Assembly (NCBI RefSeq): GCF_050948175.1
Contig: NC_135197.1
Span: 7,706,501 to 7,770,500, forward strand
Direction: 5' to 3'
From: Xylocopa sonorina
Lineage: Eukaryota > Arthropoda > Insecta > Hymenoptera > Apidae
DNA length: 64,000 nucleotides
The notes below the pieces were generated by a model. The model was not told the DNA's origin and did no database searches. It was given only the letters and a program-made list of their open reading frames with translations. Positions 61,105 to 64,000 of this stretch are shown here, piece after piece. How positions within the stretch are numbered: position 1 is the stretch's first letter; each line of letters begins with the position of its first letter. A program made the translations under genes and the position numbers.

Positions 61105-63190
61105 CTAACCAGAGGCATTAAGCATAAAATTTTGTGTGTAATCATATTCAATTGTAGGAATTACAGATTGAACAAATTTTAAAAATATTATCAGATACAT
61201 GTGTACTCCAAGCTCGCGACCACCTTCCATTACAGTTTCAATAATTTTTTTCATTACTTCAGCATGCCTGCAACATTGTATTTTAATCAAAATTTCTTGA
61301 ATTCGTAGAAACATTTAATTAAGAATTTGTTTATTTCAAATTACCTGCAAGGATGAACTGATGCCATTAGTGGTCCAGGTATATGGGGATGTACCTCCAT
61401 TGTAACAGTTTTTTTGGCATGATCTTGACTAACATCCTCATACATTTCTTCTACTCTCAAAGGTTTACGATTCTTTTATAATGAAAATGATATTAGAAAT
61501 TAAAATCTTGTTACATAAGTAATCACTGTTATATCATATATATTTTAAATATATACATTGCTCGTAATAGTTATAAATAGATATAAATGAAAGACGAACC
61601 TCATCATATCCTGAAAGCCACAATCGAGGTGTTTGATAATATTTATCATATGTGATGTATAAGTCATATGTACGTGTATGAATAATTTCTCCTTCAGAAA
61701 ATGAATCCCATTTTTCCTTAGGTGATTTCTTTGTACTTTTCGCTGCATACTATGTAATTTAAATTTAATCAAATTTCAATATTATTTTAAATACTAAATA
61801 TTCTTTGAATATAATATAAAATTATATATCAGTTCTGTTATAATATTCACTGAGAATTGAAAAGCACCTTATCTTGTTCATCTAACATTCCACTGACTTC
61901 AAAAGCTTCCATATCTGCAGCATCTTCATTATCATCATCATCGTCTTCATCATCATCATCATCTACATTATTTTCTTCGGTACTAATGGATTGAGAAAGT
62001 TGTGTTTCATCTAATGTCATTTCTGTCACTCTATCTTCAATACCACCAAGACTAGTATCATAATGATGTGTGTCAACCCAACCACCTTCTGGATCATCCG
62101 CTTCTATGATACACTCGTGTTCTTTACTGTATTCAATCTGAAATTTAATTACAGATTAAATACTTGTATTACATAAATATATAGAAATTCAAAGAACTAA
62201 TATAACCAGTAACTTTTTGAAAAATTAATTTTTCATCTATTTAGTTAGCTGATTATTACTTATTACACATATTCAGTTGTTACTAATTGTTAATTATTAA
62301 GAAAACAATACCTGTTTACATCTGCGGGTACATGGAACGTTATGTGTTAACAAAAATTGTTTATTCTTGGGAAGATATGACTTTACTCTATCTTCATCGC
62401 CTGTAGCCCATTGCCATGTTGGACAATGATGTACCAAATGATCACCTGCTGCCACAAACTCTTCTGGTGTTAATACTCCTGTTTCTCGAAATTTACTTTC
62501 CTTTAATAATATAAGTTAAGATAATATATAGATTAACGTTATATCTTTTATTAAGTATGCTTCATTTGCAGATATAAGTTACATTTGCATATGTAATTGC
62601 TCTAAAAAATACTTTGACTAAAAGTATGTATAGCACAAAAAAATAAAAGGGTATGGTAACTTAAATAATGAGAAAAGCATAATACAATAAACATTAGAAG
62701 CAAAAAGTAAAATAAAAGGTCTATATATGCAACAAAATTATTTTTGAAAATTCATTTTATTTTGATATCTTGTTACATAGAAAACTTGTAAATGAGGACA
62801 TAATATATATAATAAATATTATAAATAAACATTATTTCTATGTTATTCTTGTAAAGTTAATAACTGTATACTATTTACATCACAATTACAGTTACATTAA
62901 AACAAGAAATTAAATATTTACAGATTTATATAAAAAGTTATCGTTTAAAATTTTTGTACGAAAAATCATATAATACATTTGTTAAGCATTACAAACATAA
63001 CAGCAATAACATAAACATACAATTAAATGGCATGTAATAGCAATGTATTCATTCGCAGAAAATTCTGTATGATTTTATTATATGATATTTTATTTGTTTT
63101 TAATATACGAGAGCATACCTTAAGCACAGGGGTTAAATACTCGGCGAAACCAAGTGCAGTGCCTTTTACGGAATTGATGACACTCTGCAT
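61105..63190 (-). CDS. Atg3: Atg3, E2-like enzyme for Atg8 lipidation
   Basis: Transfers Atg8/LC3 to phosphatidylethanolamine during autophagosome growth. Exons 63119-63190, 62312-62500, 61868-62137, 61600-61749, 61345-61472 and 61105-61267 give 323 residues, against 314 in human. It starts MQSVINSVKGTALGFAEYL, the curvature-sensing amphipathic helix. FLLTHNVPCTRRCKQ follows, then an acidic Asp-rich flexible region (about residues 135-160) and TRTYDLYITYDKYYQTPRLW. The catalytic cysteine is in SVHPCR at about 269, followed by HAEVMKKIIETV and FVQSVIPTIEYDYT. The exon 3 donor (GTGCTT) is weak but required by the frame. Confidence 0.95.
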
Positions 63191-64000
63191 CGCAATTCTA
63201 CAGAGAAAAACAAGGGATTAAAATTTATTAAAAGCGAAGAAGATCAAAGAGAACGGTGGCTAAGTCCAAACATTCGTATAATATCAACAGTTTCCAACGT
63301 ATTATCGATTTGGACGAACATGGAAGTCATATATGTAGTATCAAAAAAACGCCCCTTTCCATTTAGTTCCCCTACTATCTTTTACTGCTTTTCTGCTATA
63401 TTTTCATAGACTAACTGTGAGCATGCGCGTTTAAGATTGACAGTAATTTTTATAATTATTTAACGCAAATATTTTTAGAAGCGCAAGAAAAATTTAATGA
63501 AAAAAATTCTAGCTAAACTTTACTTTGGGACATCAAAGTGAAATAAGTAAAGTAAGACAAGTAGATAAGATTTAAAAATACGGATTTTAACTTTATTTTC
63601 AACCTAGTGATTTAAAAGTTATATGTATATAACATAGAGCATTTTTAGCGTATTTTATATATAATATATATCCCTATTCACAGTCTAACTGGTTGGCACA
63701 ATTTTACAGCGCCCTCTTTCGCATATCCAATTAATACCATAAACATTTAAATGATACATGTTCCTGACTACTGTCAAGCATTTGTATTCTATTCTATCTT
63801 ATTTTATTTTCTATGTTTTGTACGCGCGAGCGATTTTAATTTTAAAACCCTGCAAGTAGCAGATTAGAAACAGATTGAGTAATTACATTAATATTAACAT
63901 ATGATGGTAAACATACATTTTTTATAAAATTTATAGCTTTTTCAAGTCTTATGTTTTTCAGGTGTAATGTATAATTCCATTGTTGAATAAAGATTCAACA
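63191..64000. promoter_or_regulatory. Region upstream of Atg3
   Basis: AT-rich, no coding signal. The Atg3 promoter presumably lies within the first few hundred bases. A CTCF-like GCGCCCTCT core occurs at 63,709-63,717. Confidence 0.4.

Noticed and set aside
1..64000. CRISPR arrays, bacterial operons, integrated phage or virus
   Set aside because: No regular direct repeats with spacers, no dense intronless coding and no viral-type frames; all solid genes have spliceosomal introns.

Overview
The window is nuclear DNA of an insect, most likely a hymenopteran and plausibly a bee. It is AT-rich (about 70% A+T), has many short GT-AG introns and encodes recognisably insect proteins, including a chitin synthase. 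I cannot name the species. Twelve protein-coding genes could be rebuilt exon by exon with consistent splice phases. Family names come from remembered sequence similarity, not from a search.

Layout. 1-10,716: no gene I can name; GC-richer islands, candidate orphan exons on both strands, and the 3' end of an unidentified plus-strand gene (stop at 10,716). 12,869-17,876 (-): TRAPPC10. 18,972-20,167 (+): Gdown1/POLR2M. 20,382-21,999 (-): RpL13A, with a box C/D snoRNA in intron 4. 22,503-22,873 (+): COPS9. 24,029-27,054 (-): transcription factor Dp. 29,759-31,389 (+): Mo25/CAB39. 32,516-34,014 (+): a DHHC palmitoyltransferase. 34,892-36,248 (-): eIF3k. 39,831-42,394 (+): GABA transporter (SLC6). 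43,807-44,918 (+): NCOA4/ARA70-like. 46,127-49,208 (-): spermine synthase. 50,566-52,933 (-): Leo1. 54,006-60,144 (-): chitin synthase, probably CHS-2. 61,105-63,190 (-): Atg3.

Most genes are housekeeping genes packed head-to-head (TRAPPC10/Gdown1, RpL13A/COPS9, Dp/Mo25, eIF3k/GAT) or tail-to-tail (Gdown1/RpL13A, COPS9/Dp, DHHC/eIF3k, NCOA4-like/SMS). The last four genes (SMS, Leo1, CHS, Atg3) all lie on the minus strand. There is no operon-like pathway. Shared themes are only loose: Gdown1 and Leo1 both act on RNA polymerase II, RpL13A and eIF3k in translation, NCOA4-like and Atg3 in autophagy.

Notable non-coding content: the RpL13A intronic snoRNA, whose guide is a 12-nt perfect complement to a conserved 18S rRNA segment; a roughly 620-bp inverted repeat at about 53,229-53,858 between CHS and Leo1; a GC-rich patch that supplies the end of the SMS reading frame; and several microsatellites. 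I found no CRISPR array, prokaryotic feature or obviously new multi-gene system.
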